64,000 bases of DNA from JAVKBW01 sp040222995 (GCA_040222995.1 JAVKBW010000087.1:248001-312000); one strand, 5' to 3'; positions 1 through 9,681 are shown, numbered from the stretch's first letter. Made by a program: numbers and translations. The notes: generated from the sequence alone by a model not told the origin.

Positions 1-432
1 AAGAAGCGCATCCACTATCATGTCCATGCGCATGACGACAGCCGGCCCCATCTGCATGCCCACAGCCATGAAGGACAGGATGTGCCGCACGCGAACGACC
101 CGCATGTTCACCGTCACCCGACGGGGTTTCCTGTTCGCGCGCTGTTCATCGGTCTGATTCACGGCGCAGCCGGGTCGGCGGGGCTGATCGCGCTGGCGGT
201 TGCGGCGACGCAGGATCCGTGGCTGGCGGTCGCCTATGTTGCCGTGTTCGGATTCGGCTCGATTCTCGGCATGGCGGCGCTCAGCTTTGTCGCCGCCTGG
301 CCCCTCGGCGCGATTGAAAAACATGCCAGGCTCGCCCATACCGGCCTTTCGATCGGCGCGGCAGTCCTGGCGATTGGTCTTGGCGTCAATGTGATGCTGG
401 AAACCGGTGCGTTGGCGTTCGGGACTGCGTAG
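1..432 (+). CDS. C-terminal part of a His-rich polytopic membrane protein (metal transporter-like)
   Basis: The reading frame is open from the first base, so the N-terminus lies outside the window; an internal GTG at 82 is not needed as a start. The visible 143 residues begin with a histidine-rich stretch (HYHVHAHDD, then LHAHSH and HVHRHP), followed by about three hydrophobic segments ending near the C-terminus (GALAFGTA). A His-rich cytoplasmic loop followed by membrane helices is typical of the nickel/cobalt or UreH/HupE-like transporter families and suggests metal binding. The exact family cannot be fixed from this fragment. Confidence 0.6.
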   Translation, partial: KKRIHYHVHAHDDSRPHLHAHSHEGQDVPHANDPHVHRHPTGFPVRALFIGLIHGAAGSAGLIALAVAATQDPWLAVAYVAVFGFGSILGMAALSFVAAWPLGAIEKHARLAHTGLSIGAAVLAIGLGVNVMLETGALAFGTA

Positions 433-517
433 AAACCGACCGTCCCGGTAAAACTGGAGCATTCGCGCGGCATGCAATAGGCTGTGAAATGCAGCAGTAC
501 AGCCCGGAACATACACT

Positions 518-1150
518 ATGACAGCATCGACCGAGCGTTCGGAGAAACCCCGCCGCCATTCCCGCGAGGACTGGCTGGAAACCGCGCTCGCCGTGCTGAT
601 CGATTCCGGCATCGAAGACGTGCAGATCACAAGGCTCGCCACGCGGATGGAGGTCACGCGGGGCAGTTTCTACTGGCACTTCACCGACCGGACCGATCTC
701 GTCGATGCGCTGATCGACGCCTGGCGCAATCACAATACCGGCGTGATGGTCGATGCGCTTGAAAGCGCCGAAACCCTGACCGAAGGCATCCTGCGGCTGT
801 TTTCGGTCTGGGTCGATCACGGTCAGTTCAATCCGAAACTCGATCAGGCGATGCGCGACTGGGCGCGCCGGTCGGAAGAAGTGCACACCATCATCGTCGA
901 GGAAGACGATCGGCGGATCGAAACCATTGCACAGTTCTTCCGGCGGTTCGGCTATCAGGACCCGGAAGCGTTTATCCGCGCCCGGGTGATCTATTTCACC
1001 CAGGTCAGTTACTATGCGCTGGAAATCCGGGAACCGATGGACCGCCGGATGAGTTTTCTTACAGCCTATTTCCGCTGTTTCACGGGCCAGGAAATGGATG
1101 AAGCCGCGGCGCAGGATTACCGAAAGAGGATGGCAGAGGAATGGTCCTAG
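518..1150 (+). CDS. TetR/AcrR family transcriptional regulator
   Basis: A 210-residue protein with the TetR N-terminal DNA-binding fold at about residues 15-62, including the recognition-helix signature VTRGSFYWHFTDRTDLVDAL. The remaining 150 residues form the all-helical ligand and dimerisation domain, which gives no ligand clue. It lies downstream of the His-rich membrane protein and converges with the alpha/beta hydrolase at 1164. TetR proteins usually repress a neighbouring gene and are released by a small molecule; the target here is unknown. Confidence 0.9.
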   Translation: MTASTERSEKPRRHSREDWLETALAVLIDSGIEDVQITRLATRMEVTRGSFYWHFTDRTDLVDALIDAWRNHNTGVMVDALESAETLTEGILRLFSVWVDHGQFNPKLDQAMRDWARRSEEVHTIIVEEDDRRIETIAQFFRRFGYQDPEAFIRARVIYFTQVSYYALEIREPMDRRMSFLTAYFRCFTGQEMDEAAAQDYRKRMAEEWS

Positions 1151-1163
1151 ACCGTGCGCCGAT

Positions 1164-2009
1164 CTAGGCGACCGTCGCCATAATCTCGGCCAATAATCCG
1201 TTCACTACATCCGGCTTGTGCCGGGTGGCCGAGACATGGCCCAGGCCGGGTAGCTCATGATAGTGCCCGTTCATCGCGCAATCGGCGACCACCTTCACCA
1301 TGGCCGGCGGCGTCTGGATATCTTCAGCGAAGGCGATGGCGTGGATCGGAACCGGGCAGGTTTTCAGGTCTTCCCGGCAATCCATGTCGAGACAGGCTTC
1401 CCACTGGTCAATCAGGTCTTTCGGGTCGCGGCCGGCAAAGCGGGCGGTGTAGGCTTCCTTGATCCGCGCCCACAATTCCTTGTCCTGCAGCGCGTTTGCC
1501 GGCAGGGCGTAGACCGCGTAGTGCGGTGCCAGAAAGTAATCGGGAAGCTCGATGCCGTCCTTGCGGATATCGATCTCCGCCTGCATCCAGTCGCGGGTAA
1601 AGCCGTCGATATAGGCGGCGGTGCCCATCGGCATGGCCAGCTTGACGAGATGCGGATAGTCGATGGCGACCTGTTGCGTAATCAGCCCGCCCATCGACAG
1701 GCCGGTCAGGATGACAGGCGCATCGCAGGTCGCCTCAATCACCTCGGCGCAGTCGCGCGCGAAATCCTTTATGGTCCAGGGCGGCGGTGCGCTGGTGGTT
1801 TCGCCGACGCCGCGCGGATCGTAGGAGGTGCAGCGGTATCTGTCCGAAAAATGCATCATCTGCCCGGCCCAGGCTTCGGCGGGCGAGTCGCCGCCCGGAA
1901 TCCAGACGATATCGGGACCGGAGCCGACCTGCGCGACACGGGTTTTTGTGTTCGCGGTTTCGACCATGCGAACAGTGACGGACGGATCGAAAGCACCGAA
2001 AGCGGACAT
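1164..2009 (-). CDS. alpha/beta hydrolase
   Basis: A 281-residue alpha/beta-hydrolase fold protein. The nucleophile elbow GLSMGG is near residue 104, the oxyanion region IWIPGGDS is near the start, and the late His lies in LPGLGHVSATRHKPDVV. The ATG at 2009 (MSAFGAFD) is chosen because GGGAG lies six bases upstream; an in-frame ATG five codons earlier has no comparable site. It follows the amidohydrolase (2033-3262) by 23 bases on the same strand, so the two probably form a two-gene catabolic operon. The substrate cannot be inferred. Confidence 0.88.
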   Translation of the reverse strand: MSAFGAFDPSVTVRMVETANTKTRVAQVGSGPDIVWIPGGDSPAEAWAGQMMHFSDRYRCTSYDPRGVGETTSAPPPWTIKDFARDCAEVIEATCDAPVILTGLSMGGLITQQVAIDYPHLVKLAMPMGTAAYIDGFTRDWMQAEIDIRKDGIELPDYFLAPHYAVYALPANALQDKELWARIKEAYTARFAGRDPKDLIDQWEACLDMDCREDLKTCPVPIHAIAFAEDIQTPPAMVKVVADCAMNGHYHELPGLGHVSATRHKPDVVNGLLAEIMATVA

Positions 2010-2032
2010 GATTTTCTCCCTCAAGCGGACTG

Positions 2033-3262
2033 CTAGAGGCCGGCGTGCACGACACCCGGCCCGAAGCCGTGGTCGTCGCGAAACACTTTGCCGTCCTTCA
2101 TCACGAAACAGACATCGCGCAGGGCGGAAATGTTCTTCAGCGGGTCTTCCCTGCAGGCGATGATGTCGGCCAGCCGGCCTTCGGTGATCTGACCAAGCCT
2201 GTCGCCCTGATCGACCACGCCGGCGCCGTTAACGGTTGCGGAATGGATGGCTTCTAGCGGCGAGAAACCGGCGCTGTTCACCATCACTTCCAGCTCCTGC
2301 ATGTTGTCGCCGGCATGGTTGGCCGGGGTGCCGACATCGGTACCCATGGCGATTTTTACGCCGACTTCGCGGGCCGCGTTCATTGCCGCGATCCGGGTTT
2401 CCTCCACCCGGGCGTATTCGGCGCGAACGTGGTCCGGTACCCGCGCGGCGAAGGCTTCGTCGGCGAACATGGCGCTGATGGTGCACAGGGTGGGAATCAG
2501 GATGGTGCCGTGTTCCTTCATTACGACGAAGGCGTCCCTGGTGCCGAGCGCCGCGTGTTCCACGGTGCGGCAGCCGGCCCGCGCCGCATTCATGATCGCC
2601 GCGTTACAGTGGGCGTGGGCGGCGACATGCTTGAAGTTGTCGGTCGCGATTTCCACCGCCGCCTGCAATTCGTCCGGCCGGTACTGGATGGCGTCCGCGC
2701 TTTCGTATTCCGATGAGGTGATCGCGCCCGACGCCATGACCTTGATCAGGTCCGCCCCCTGGGCAAGCTGTTTGCGCGCGGCGTGGCGTACCGCGTCCGC
2801 GCCGTCGGCTTCCTCGTACATACCCTTGAAATACGGTGTCGACGCCGTGGTCATGGTCAGGATTCGTCCGGCACAGAACAGGCGCGGCCCGTTGATCCAG
2901 CCGGCATTGATTGCGTTGCGCACGGCGATTTCATGATAGTCCCAGCCGCCGACCTCGCGGGCGGTGGTGATGCCGCAATGAAGCATCCGTTTGGCGGCGC
3001 GGGCGGCCCAGACGGCGATCGTGCCCGGCAGGGCGTCGCGCCACGGATTGTTCGGGTTGGCGGATTCCGTGTTCACGCAGATATGGACATGGCAATCGAC
3101 GAAACCGGGCAGCAAGTAGGCTCCGCCCGCATCGATCGTGTCGTCCTCATCCGCCGCCAGACCATGCCCGATTTCCGCAATCCGTCCATCCGTTACACGG
3201 ATGTCGTGGGCGTGATAGTCGCCGGTCAGAACATCCATAATCTGTCCGTTCTTGATAAGCAT
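2033..3262 (-). CDS. metal-dependent amidohydrolase (imidazolonepropionase-like)
   Basis: A 409-residue amidohydrolase-superfamily enzyme. It has the HxH metal motif (FVDCHVHICVN), a putative metal-bridging Lys in ADLIKVMASGAI, metal histidines in HAHC and VEHAALGT, and the Asp in AMGTDVGTP. The composite beta-sandwich is built from N-terminal (MLIKNGQIMDVLTGD) and C-terminal (GRLADIIA) segments. The start at 3262 is preceded by GGGGGA; a 19-codon upstream extension is unlikely. Such enzymes hydrolyse dipeptides, organophosphates or cyclic amides. Co-directional with the alpha/beta hydrolase, and probably controlled by the Lrp regulator upstream. Confidence 0.88.
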   Translation of the reverse strand: MLIKNGQIMDVLTGDYHAHDIRVTDGRIAEIGHGLAADEDDTIDAGGAYLLPGFVDCHVHICVNTESANPNNPWRDALPGTIAVWAARAAKRMLHCGITTAREVGGWDYHEIAVRNAINAGWINGPRLFCAGRILTMTTASTPYFKGMYEEADGADAVRHAARKQLAQGADLIKVMASGAITSSEYESADAIQYRPDELQAAVEIATDNFKHVAAHAHCNAAIMNAARAGCRTVEHAALGTRDAFVVMKEHGTILIPTLCTISAMFADEAFAARVPDHVRAEYARVEETRIAAMNAAREVGVKIAMGTDVGTPANHAGDNMQELEVMVNSAGFSPLEAIHSATVNGAGVVDQGDRLGQITEGRLADIIACREDPLKNISALRDVCFVMKDGKVFRDDHGFGPGVVHAGL

Positions 3263-3363
3263 GTCCCAGTTCCCCCAAGTGAGGCGCGTTGCGATACGCC
3301 CGATGCAATTTGAAACCATACAGGGATGAATGGTTTACTGTAAATAGGTGTCGATGCCTGTTT

Positions 3364-3828
3364 TTACGGCACGATAGAAGAAGCGTATTTCAGGCAGCGT
3401 AAGGTGAAGCTTGATCTGGAATGTCGGATGCCCGGCACCTTGTAAAGCTTCTTGCGCAGAAACTCCTCATATCCCTTGGTGCCGTCGACGGCGACCTTGA
3501 TGAGGTAATCGTATTCACCCGTCGTCAGGTAGACTTCCAGCACTTCCGGCATATTCGCCATGACGGCGCCGAAGTTTTCGAGAATTTCATCGTCATGCCG
3601 ATCCAGCGTCACTTCGATGATGACGGTTTCGGATGCGCCGAGCAGCGTCTGGTCCAGCAACGCTGTATACCCGCTTATGTAGCCGTCGGCTTCGAGCCGG
3701 CGGACCCGCTGCCAGCAGGGGCTTGGCGACAGGCCGACTTTTTCCGCCAGAAGATTGTTGGTCAGACGGGCATCGGCGACGAGTGCCCGCAATATCTTCC
3801 GGTCAATAGCGTCAAGAGGTTTGGTCAT
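3364..3828 (-). CDS. Lrp/AsnC family transcriptional regulator
   Basis: A 154-residue protein with an N-terminal winged helix (about residues 6-60, IDRKILRALVADARLTNNLLAEKVGLSPSPCWQRVRRL written in family form) and a C-terminal RAM/AsnC ligand-binding domain. The latter includes the GEYDYLIKVAVDG strand that is typical of the family. The start is supported by GGAG nine bases upstream. It sits about 100 bases upstream of the amidohydrolase on the same strand, which points to amino-acid-responsive control of that operon. Confidence 0.93.
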   Translation of the reverse strand: MTKPLDAIDRKILRALVADARLTNNLLAEKVGLSPSPCWQRVRRLEADGYISGYTALLDQTLLGASETVIIEVTLDRHDDEILENFGAVMANMPEVLEVYLTTGEYDYLIKVAVDGTKGYEEFLRKKLYKVPGIRHSRSSFTLRCLKYASSIVP

Positions 3829-3914
3829 TTCTTTTTTCTCCTATACGCCGCATCATTGTTCGGCAAAGCAAGGAAAGGAAGAAAAAAGATTCTGAATATT
3901 CCGGCCGGAATCGA

Positions 3915-4373
3915 TCAGGGATAAACCAGCTTTATCGACCGGGCAATGAGGGCAGGCCGTTCAGCGCCTTCGAGCGCCAGCGTCCAGGTAGTTGCTAGGC
4001 GGATGGAACCGTCCTTGCGCTGCTCCTGTTTCGTGAGATTCTGCGAAAGCCGCACCCGGTTCCCGACCGGAACCGGCGTCAGAAACCGGATGGAATCGAA
4101 ACCGTAATTCACCTGCCGGCTGGCATAGGAAAAGGTCAGCGTGGTCCGGGAAATATCCGCCGCGACGAGCAGCAACAGATTGCCGTGCACGATGGTCTGG
4201 CCGTAAGGCGATTCCCTGGCCGCCCGTTCGGTATCGACATGGATCCATTGATGGTCGCCGCTGACATCGGCAAACCGGTTCACCTGTTCCTGATCGATGG
4301 TAAACCAGTCGCTGACCGGCAGCGCTTCCCCAATCAGTGGCTCAATATGGGACGGGTTGGAAATGTCGATCAT
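3915..4373 (-). CDS. MaoC family dehydratase (NodN-like)
   Basis: A 152-residue single hot-dog domain with the hydratase-2 motif: FADVSGDHQWIHVD supplies the catalytic Asp/His, and TIVHGNLLLLVAA follows. This is the R-specific enoyl-CoA hydratase (MaoC/NodN) pattern. The start has AGGAG about nine bases upstream. It lies between the Lrp regulator and the TAXI binding protein on the same strand. The acyl-CoA substrate is not determinable. Confidence 0.9.
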   Translation of the reverse strand: MIDISNPSHIEPLIGEALPVSDWFTIDQEQVNRFADVSGDHQWIHVDTERAARESPYGQTIVHGNLLLLVAADISRTTLTFSYASRQVNYGFDSIRFLTPVPVGNRVRLSQNLTKQEQRKDGSIRLATTWTLALEGAERPALIARSIKLVYP

Positions 4374-4461
4374 ATCGGCAATCTCCTCGGAAATTCTTCA
4401 CGTTTGATCGTGTCGCAGGAAATAGCCGAAACCGCCGGGATAGCGGTCCGGCCATTAAGGC

Positions 4462-5427
4462 CTACATCCACCCGCGCTCTTTGTAGTATTTGACGGCTCC
4501 GGGATGCAACGGCGCCGTCAGCCCTTCAGAAATCATTTTTTTCTCGGTCAGCGGACCGAAGGCGGGATGCAGCTTTTTGAAGTCCGAGAAGTCGTCGAAA
4601 ATCGCTTTCACGATTGCGTATGCAACATCGTCATCAAGCTTGTCCGAGGTTACGACCGTTGCCTTCGGTCCCCACGAAACGATGTCGGTGGGGTTTCCGG
4701 CATACATACCGCCGGGGATGGTCGCGCGAGCAAAGGCAGGGTTTTCCGCTAGCAGCTTGTCGATGCCGGGTCCGGTCAGCGGCAGTATCCGTACATTACA
4801 GGATGACGTGGCTTCCTGTGAAGACCCGTTCGGCAAGCCGGCGACCCAGATCGCTGCGTCGATCGTGCCGTCGCACAGTGCGGATGCCTGTTCCGAGGAT
4901 TTCAATTCGGTTGCCACCGCAAAATCGTCCGGCGTCATGCCGGAATACTGGAGCAGCGTTTCCGCAAGGCCGCGCGTGCCGGAACCGGGATTGCCGATAT
5001 TGACCTTTTTGCCCTTCATGCTGTCGATATTGACGATACCGGTATCGGCGCGCGCCATGACATGCAAGGGCTCGGAATAAACAGAAAACAGTGACCGAAG
5101 ACCCGTGTAAGGATCGTCGGCTTCGAACGCGCCGGTGCCGGAGACGGCTTCCGCCTGAACGTCGGACTGCATGATGCCGATGTCCAGTTCGCCCTGCCTG
5201 ATCGTGCGACCGTTATAAACGGATCCCCCCGTCGATTCGACGGAACAGCGGATGCCATGCGTTTTACGGTCCTTGTTCACCAGCCGGCAGATCGCGCCGC
5301 CTGTCGGATAGTAAACGCCGGTGACGCCGCCTGTGCCGACGGTAATGAACTGGTCTGCAAAAGCCGTCGGCGAAAACGCCAGGCCGACCGTCACGAGAAT
5401 GCCGCTAACTGTTTTCTTGAAATTCAC
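4462..5427 (-). CDS. TAXI family TRAP transporter solute-binding protein
   Basis: A 321-residue periplasmic binding protein. The GTG start (MNFKKTVSG) has GGGAG upstream and a classical signal peptide cleaved after AFA. It continues with the TAXI-family opening FITVGTGGVTGVYYPTGG and the internal IGIMQSDVQAEA motif. TAXI proteins deliver anionic solutes, such as glutamate or other carboxylates, to TRAP membrane subunits. No DctM-type fused permease is present nearby, so it is an orphan or pairs with a distant permease. Confidence 0.92.
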   Translation of the reverse strand: MNFKKTVSGILVTVGLAFSPTAFADQFITVGTGGVTGVYYPTGGAICRLVNKDRKTHGIRCSVESTGGSVYNGRTIRQGELDIGIMQSDVQAEAVSGTGAFEADDPYTGLRSLFSVYSEPLHVMARADTGIVNIDSMKGKKVNIGNPGSGTRGLAETLLQYSGMTPDDFAVATELKSSEQASALCDGTIDAAIWVAGLPNGSSQEATSSCNVRILPLTGPGIDKLLAENPAFARATIPGGMYAGNPTDIVSWGPKATVVTSDKLDDDVAYAIVKAIFDDFSDFKKLHPAFGPLTEKKMISEGLTAPLHPGAVKYYKERGWM

Positions 5428-5720
5428 TCTTCACTCCCTTGCTCGGACGAGTCTTTGTTGTTCTGCTTTGGTTATAGAACGATTGTTTCGGAAAGTCCTG
5501 ATTTCTGCGAAACGCCGGTTACGGGCGTTTCCACGCCGCATATCATCGCTATGGACATGGCGCTTTCCAAAGCCTTTCCTGATGCAGCATATGTCGCCAT
5601 TTCCGACTTGATACGGAATAGACAGCGTGTACTTTCTGTTGAGGAAAAGGATGGGACCGGCTTCAGGCTATTTCAAGCCGGCGGGTCCTAAATCCACGAA
5701 ATGGCCTTGATTGGGCTGCG
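5428..5720. other. intergenic spacer
   Basis: This 293-base stretch separates the start of the TAXI gene from the end of the glutamine amidotransferase; both lie on the minus strand. Open frames here are short and show no family resemblance. The only structure seen is the hairpin near 5653-5688. Confidence 0.5.
5653..5688 (-). terminator. probable intrinsic terminator of the glutamine amidotransferase gene
   Basis: Read on the minus strand, an arm with GGACC...GGCTT complementarity (5653-5663 against 5675-5688, with a small bulge) is followed by a short T-rich run (ATCCTTTTCC). It begins 33 bases past the stop of the gene ending at 5721. Confidence 0.45.
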
Positions 5721-6434
5721 CTATCCCGCCAGCTTCCTGAAATTGCCGTAAAGCGTTTCCGCCGCGCCGAGAAAATCGTCCATCAGTGCATCCGATGACT
5801 TTTTCATGCCGGCGAGACCGGTTTCGCCGATGGTCGCCATCAGGGCGTTGCGATAGGCGGGGATGATGCTCCAGTTGTCGACCGTGTCAGGTTCAAGTTC
5901 GACATGATACTGCATCGACCAGGCGCATTCACCAACCCGCATGGCCTGAACGCGGCAATCCGCTGATCGGGCCAGGACCGTCGTGTCCTCGGGAGGTTGC
6001 GATACCTGAACCGAATGCCATTGCAGGCAGGGCTGCACTTTCGGCAACCCGGCAAACAGCGGATCGGCGAGGCCGGCTTCGGTCAGCTCGATCTGCAGCA
6101 CGCCGATTTCCGGCGGGCGTTGCGGTCCGCAGGTTCCGCCCAGAGCGTCGGCCAGCAATTGATGACCGAGACACAATCCCAGATACGGCCGCTTCAGGTC
6201 GCGCACCCAGTGGCGTATCGCGGCCTTTTCGGCGACCAGCCAGGGATGTTCCTCGACATCCCAGACATCCATCGGCCCGCCCATGACCCAAAGCGCATCA
6301 TACGATTCAAAATCGGGAATTTGTTCGCCGGCATCCAGCTCAACGGCATCCCATTCGATGCCGTCCCGTTCAAGAAAACGGCGCAGGGATCCGGGATGTT
6401 CGCAATCGATATGTTGAAAAACGAGTAAACGCAT
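5721..6434 (-). CDS. type 1 glutamine amidotransferase
   Basis: A 237-residue class I glutamine amidotransferase. The nucleophile elbow is YLGLCLGHQLLADALGG, the oxyanion region is WVMGGPMDVWD, and the catalytic His-x-Glu is in SMQYHVELEPDT. Two adjacent ATGs (6437 and 6434) are possible; the second has the better spacing from GGGAG. It is divergent from the MocR-type regulator at 6544, a common arrangement in which the regulator controls the enzyme. Related proteins transfer ammonia to, or hydrolyse, gamma-glutamyl compounds; the acceptor here is unknown. Confidence 0.9.
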   Translation of the reverse strand: MRLLVFQHIDCEHPGSLRRFLERDGIEWDAVELDAGEQIPDFESYDALWVMGGPMDVWDVEEHPWLVAEKAAIRHWVRDLKRPYLGLCLGHQLLADALGGTCGPQRPPEIGVLQIELTEAGLADPLFAGLPKVQPCLQWHSVQVSQPPEDTTVLARSADCRVQAMRVGECAWSMQYHVELEPDTVDNWSIIPAYRNALMATIGETGLAGMKKSSDALMDDFLGAAETLYGNFRKLAG

Positions 6435-6543
6435 CATTCGCTCCCGGTTTTTGATTGCCGGATGGTGACGGCAGAATCGTGGCTTGTCCATCCTGCTTGT
6501 AGCCGGTTTATTGGTTTATCTGAAATGACCAACAGCGAATAAA

Positions 6544-7980
6544 ATGAGCAGTCCAAAACCTATTTCTACAACAGCCTGGCTGGGCTTTTCGATCGACCGG
6601 TCCGCACGTCAGCCAGTATTCGCGCAGCTTTACGCGGCGTTGCGGCAACGCATTGAAGATGGTGTCGTGGGGGTCGGCGAAGCCTTGCCGCCCTCTCGCG
6701 TTCTGGCTGAGGAAGTCGGTTTGTCGCGGTCGACCGTGGTGAATGCCTACGATCAGCTTGTGGCGGAAGGGTATGCGGAAGGGCGTCGCGGATCGGGCCT
6801 ATACGTCAGCAGTATCGGCGAAACGGAAGCCCTGTCGAAGCCGATTGCCGCGCCGCTCTCGCCGGGACCGGAAGCAACGCCGGCATCAGGCCCGGTGCCG
6901 TTTCAGCCCGGTCGGCCCGATATGCGGCTGTTTCCATATCGAAGCTGGGCGCAGACGGTTGCGCGCGTTGCCCGTACCGACCCGCAGGCTCTTATCAGAT
7001 CGCCGCATCCGTTTGGCGACCCCCGGCTTCGGGCGGCGATTGTGCGCCATCTGGCCGACTGGCGCGGTGTCGAGGCGACGACCGATCAGGTGTTGATAAC
7101 GGCGGGGTCCGGCGATGCGCTTGAAATCTGCATCCGCGCCCTGACATCAGATGGCGATAGCGTCGGTCTCGAGAATCCGGGCTATCAGCCGTTGCGGCGC
7201 TTTGTCGAATCCCTTGGCTTGAAGCCGCAATGGCTGGCCGTGGAACCGAACGGGGTCAGGCTGCCCTCAAAAAATGAGCCGCCGAAACTGGTTGTACTGA
7301 CGCCGTCCTATCAGTTTCCGATGGGCGGGGCGATGTCGCCTGCGCACCGCAAGGCCTTCATAGCCTGGGCGGAGGAAACCGGTGGCTGGATTGTCGAAGA
7401 CGACTACGACAGCGAGTTCCGCTATGCGGGCCGGCCGATCCCGGCATTGGCCGGATTCGACCGCGCCGGCCGCACGATCTATATCGGCAGCTTTTCCAAG
7501 ATATTCTCCGACGGGTTGCGTCTCGGCTTTCTGGTTGCGCCGAGACACATGATTCCAGCCTTTGCTGAGATACTGTCGGCTTTCGGGACGAAAGCGTCGA
7601 TTGCGGCGCAAAGACCACTGGCCGTGTTCATGGAAGACGGCGGCTTTTACCGGCACCTGCGGCGGGTTCGACGCGTTTATGCTGACCGCCGGGCATATCT
7701 TCTGGGTGCGCTCAAAGCCGGGCTCGACCCGAATTCCGGCATCATCGACCAGCAGGCGGGGATGCAGATACTTGTGCCACTGCCCTTGGGTGTCGATGAC
7801 CGCACCGTTTCGGAAAAGCTGGCTGCGGACGGCATTATGACGCAACGATTGTCGGGCTTGTACAGCGCAGGTAAAAAACAGCACGGACTGCTGATCGGTT
7901 TTTGCGGGTACACGAAAGAGGAAATGGAAAGCCGTATGCCCGTGTTGCTGGAATCCCTGAGGCAACCCGCGCCGGACTAG
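6544..7980 (+). CDS. MocR-type regulator: GntR winged helix fused to a class I aminotransferase domain
   Basis: A 478-residue PdxR/MocR protein. It has an N-terminal GntR wHTH at residues 15-85 (PVFAQLYAALRQRIEDG, then LPPSRVLAEEVGLSRSTVV) and a PLP-dependent aminotransferase fold from about 115. The latter includes VEDDYDSEFRY and the PLP lysine in YIGSFSKIFSDGLRLG. It is divergent from the glutamine amidotransferase, 110 bases apart. Members sense PLP or amine and amino-acid adducts. Its stop overlaps the convergent DUF3422 gene by four bases. Confidence 0.93.
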   Translation: MSSPKPISTTAWLGFSIDRSARQPVFAQLYAALRQRIEDGVVGVGEALPPSRVLAEEVGLSRSTVVNAYDQLVAEGYAEGRRGSGLYVSSIGETEALSKPIAAPLSPGPEATPASGPVPFQPGRPDMRLFPYRSWAQTVARVARTDPQALIRSPHPFGDPRLRAAIVRHLADWRGVEATTDQVLITAGSGDALEICIRALTSDGDSVGLENPGYQPLRRFVESLGLKPQWLAVEPNGVRLPSKNEPPKLVVLTPSYQFPMGGAMSPAHRKAFIAWAEETGGWIVEDDYDSEFRYAGRPIPALAGFDRAGRTIYIGSFSKIFSDGLRLGFLVAPRHMIPAFAEILSAFGTKASIAAQRPLAVFMEDGGFYRHLRRVRRVYADRRAYLLGALKAGLDPNSGIIDQQAGMQILVPLPLGVDDRTVSEKLAADGIMTQRLSGLYSAGKKQHGLLIGFCGYTKEEMESRMPVLLESLRQPAPD

Positions 7981-9269
7981 CCGGAACTGTCAGAATCTTC
8001 AACTTTCCGTCGAAAGCGACTCAATAAAAACCAGATTATGGCAATGACGACGGGTGTTGCCACGGCAAGCGCCGTTGCCGATTCCAGACCGGGCAAAAGG
8101 TGCTCGCCGCCTTTGACAACATAGCCGATCAGGCCGACGGCATAGTAGCTGATAGCGGCGACAGAAAGCCCTTCGACGGTCTGCTGCAGTCTGACCTGCA
8201 GTCGGGCCCGCCTGTCCATCGACGCCAGCAATTGCTGGTTTTGTTCCTGCAGTGCGAAATCGACTCTCGTGCGTAGTAAATTCGCGGCGCGCGTGGCGCG
8301 CTGCGACAGATCGCCGATACGCGTGGCGACCGAATCGCAGGTTCGCGCCGCCGGCGCCAGACGCCGGTCGATGAATTCCTGGATTGTCTGGTTTCCTTCA
8401 ACGCGGTCTTCCCGCAATTCCTTCACGCGGGTCTGCACCAAAGCGTAGTAGGCGGCGGTTGCGCTGAACCGGTAGGCTGTCTGGGTCGACAGGGTTTCGA
8501 TATCGCCGGAAACGCGGGTTAACCGGCGCAGCAGGGTGGCGTCCGATTCCTTGTCGGCCGAACCGTTCATCCCCAGGGTCAGATGCGCCAGCGATCCGTC
8601 GATCAGCGAAAGCTTGGGGCTGACATCGCGGGCGACAGGCAGGCCGAGCAAGGCCATCAACCGATAGGTTTCGATTTCCAGCAGACGTTGCAGGGTCCGC
8701 CCGAGCCGGCGTTGAGACATGGAACTGTTGCGGATGAGAATGCGGCTGAAGCCTTCGCCGTGCAGCCGGAAATCGGTCCAGATCTGTCCGCCGCCGCCGG
8801 ACACCTGTGTAGTGACGATGCTGTCAGGCACGAAGATGTTGTTCAGTTCTTCATTCGTCGGCATCGGCCTTTCCGCATCCTGCATGGTGACGTGTATGGC
8901 GGCGATCAGTTCGCCGGGCGTTGCATCCTTCCAGTCCTGCGGCAGATCGCTGTCGGCGGCAGTGTCGAAAAAACTATGCGCCGAAAGCCGTTTGAAGAAC
9001 GTATAGGTCGTGAACTCCGTATGGCGTTCCCACTTCAGCCGCGTGTTGCCCAGATCGACAGAATAGTGGGCGGAATCCGGTGGCGGCGGCGTGGCGCCGA
9101 AGCGTTTGCACAGGGAAGCGACATGGTTGCGGTCTTCGTCGATGCCGCCTTCGCCGCGAAGAACGGCGTAATGCGTGACGCATTCAGGCGCGAGGCACGA
9201 TTCCGACTGCCGGGAATGCAGTTCATTCACCAGGGCGAAACGATGCGGGTGCTCGGTATTTCCCAGCAT
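7977..9269 (-). CDS. DUF3422 family membrane-anchored protein
   Basis: About 430 residues from the ATG at 9269, which gives the N-terminus HPHRFALVNELHSR typical of DUF3422. The frame stays open for 59 more codons upstream, so the start is uncertain. The middle is helical. The C-terminus has two hydrophobic segments (around VAAISYYAVGLIGYVV and ALAVATPVVIAIIWFLL) separated by a short loop, which suggests membrane anchoring. No biochemical role is established for the family. It converges with the MocR gene. Confidence 0.85.
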   Translation of the reverse strand: MLGNTEHPHRFALVNELHSRQSESCLAPECVTHYAVLRGEGGIDEDRNHVASLCKRFGATPPPPDSAHYSVDLGNTRLKWERHTEFTTYTFFKRLSAHSFFDTAADSDLPQDWKDATPGELIAAIHVTMQDAERPMPTNEELNNIFVPDSIVTTQVSGGGGQIWTDFRLHGEGFSRILIRNSSMSQRRLGRTLQRLLEIETYRLMALLGLPVARDVSPKLSLIDGSLAHLTLGMNGSADKESDATLLRRLTRVSGDIETLSTQTAYRFSATAAYYALVQTRVKELREDRVEGNQTIQEFIDRRLAPAARTCDSVATRIGDLSQRATRAANLLRTRVDFALQEQNQQLLASMDRRARLQVRLQQTVEGLSVAAISYYAVGLIGYVVKGGEHLLPGLESATALAVATPVVIAIIWFLLSRFRRKVEDSDSSG

Positions 9270-9681
9270 GCGACAGGCCCAATCCCGAAAATATGTTCCG
9301 TTAACCAGTTCGGACAGGACTATAAATCGTACGGAAAAGCCAGCGCAATTCCCGCTTTTCTGCCCGGTGATTGATTCGGCGGCACAGCCGACCCGTCCGT
9401 TTCCGCCCGGAAAACGGTAAATATACCTATTCCACAAAAAAATCATGGTTTATAGGAATAATCTCATATTTATCAAATATATAAATAGAGAAATTGGTTT
9501 AATGTGAGGAATTTTCCATTCGCTAAAAGGAACATTTTCCGATCAAGACTCTTTACAGCAACCGCTGGTCAGAGTGACACTAAACGGTAACACGCGGTAA
9601 TCCGCATCGATTGCGGTATCGCGTGGTCGTTTTTTTGGTCGAGTACGGTCTGAATCAAAAATGAGGGATGGGAGAGGCTAG
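9270..9681. other. AT-rich spacer upstream of amt
   Basis: Between the divergent DUF3422 and ammonium transporter genes. The part from about 9425 to 9560 is conspicuously A+T rich compared with its surroundings and is a plausible promoter region. No clear -24/-12 sigma-54 promoter was found by eye. Confidence 0.4.

Noticed and set aside
9447..9681. Sigma-54 promoter for amt
   Set aside because: No convincing TGGCAC-N5-TTGC match found by eye.
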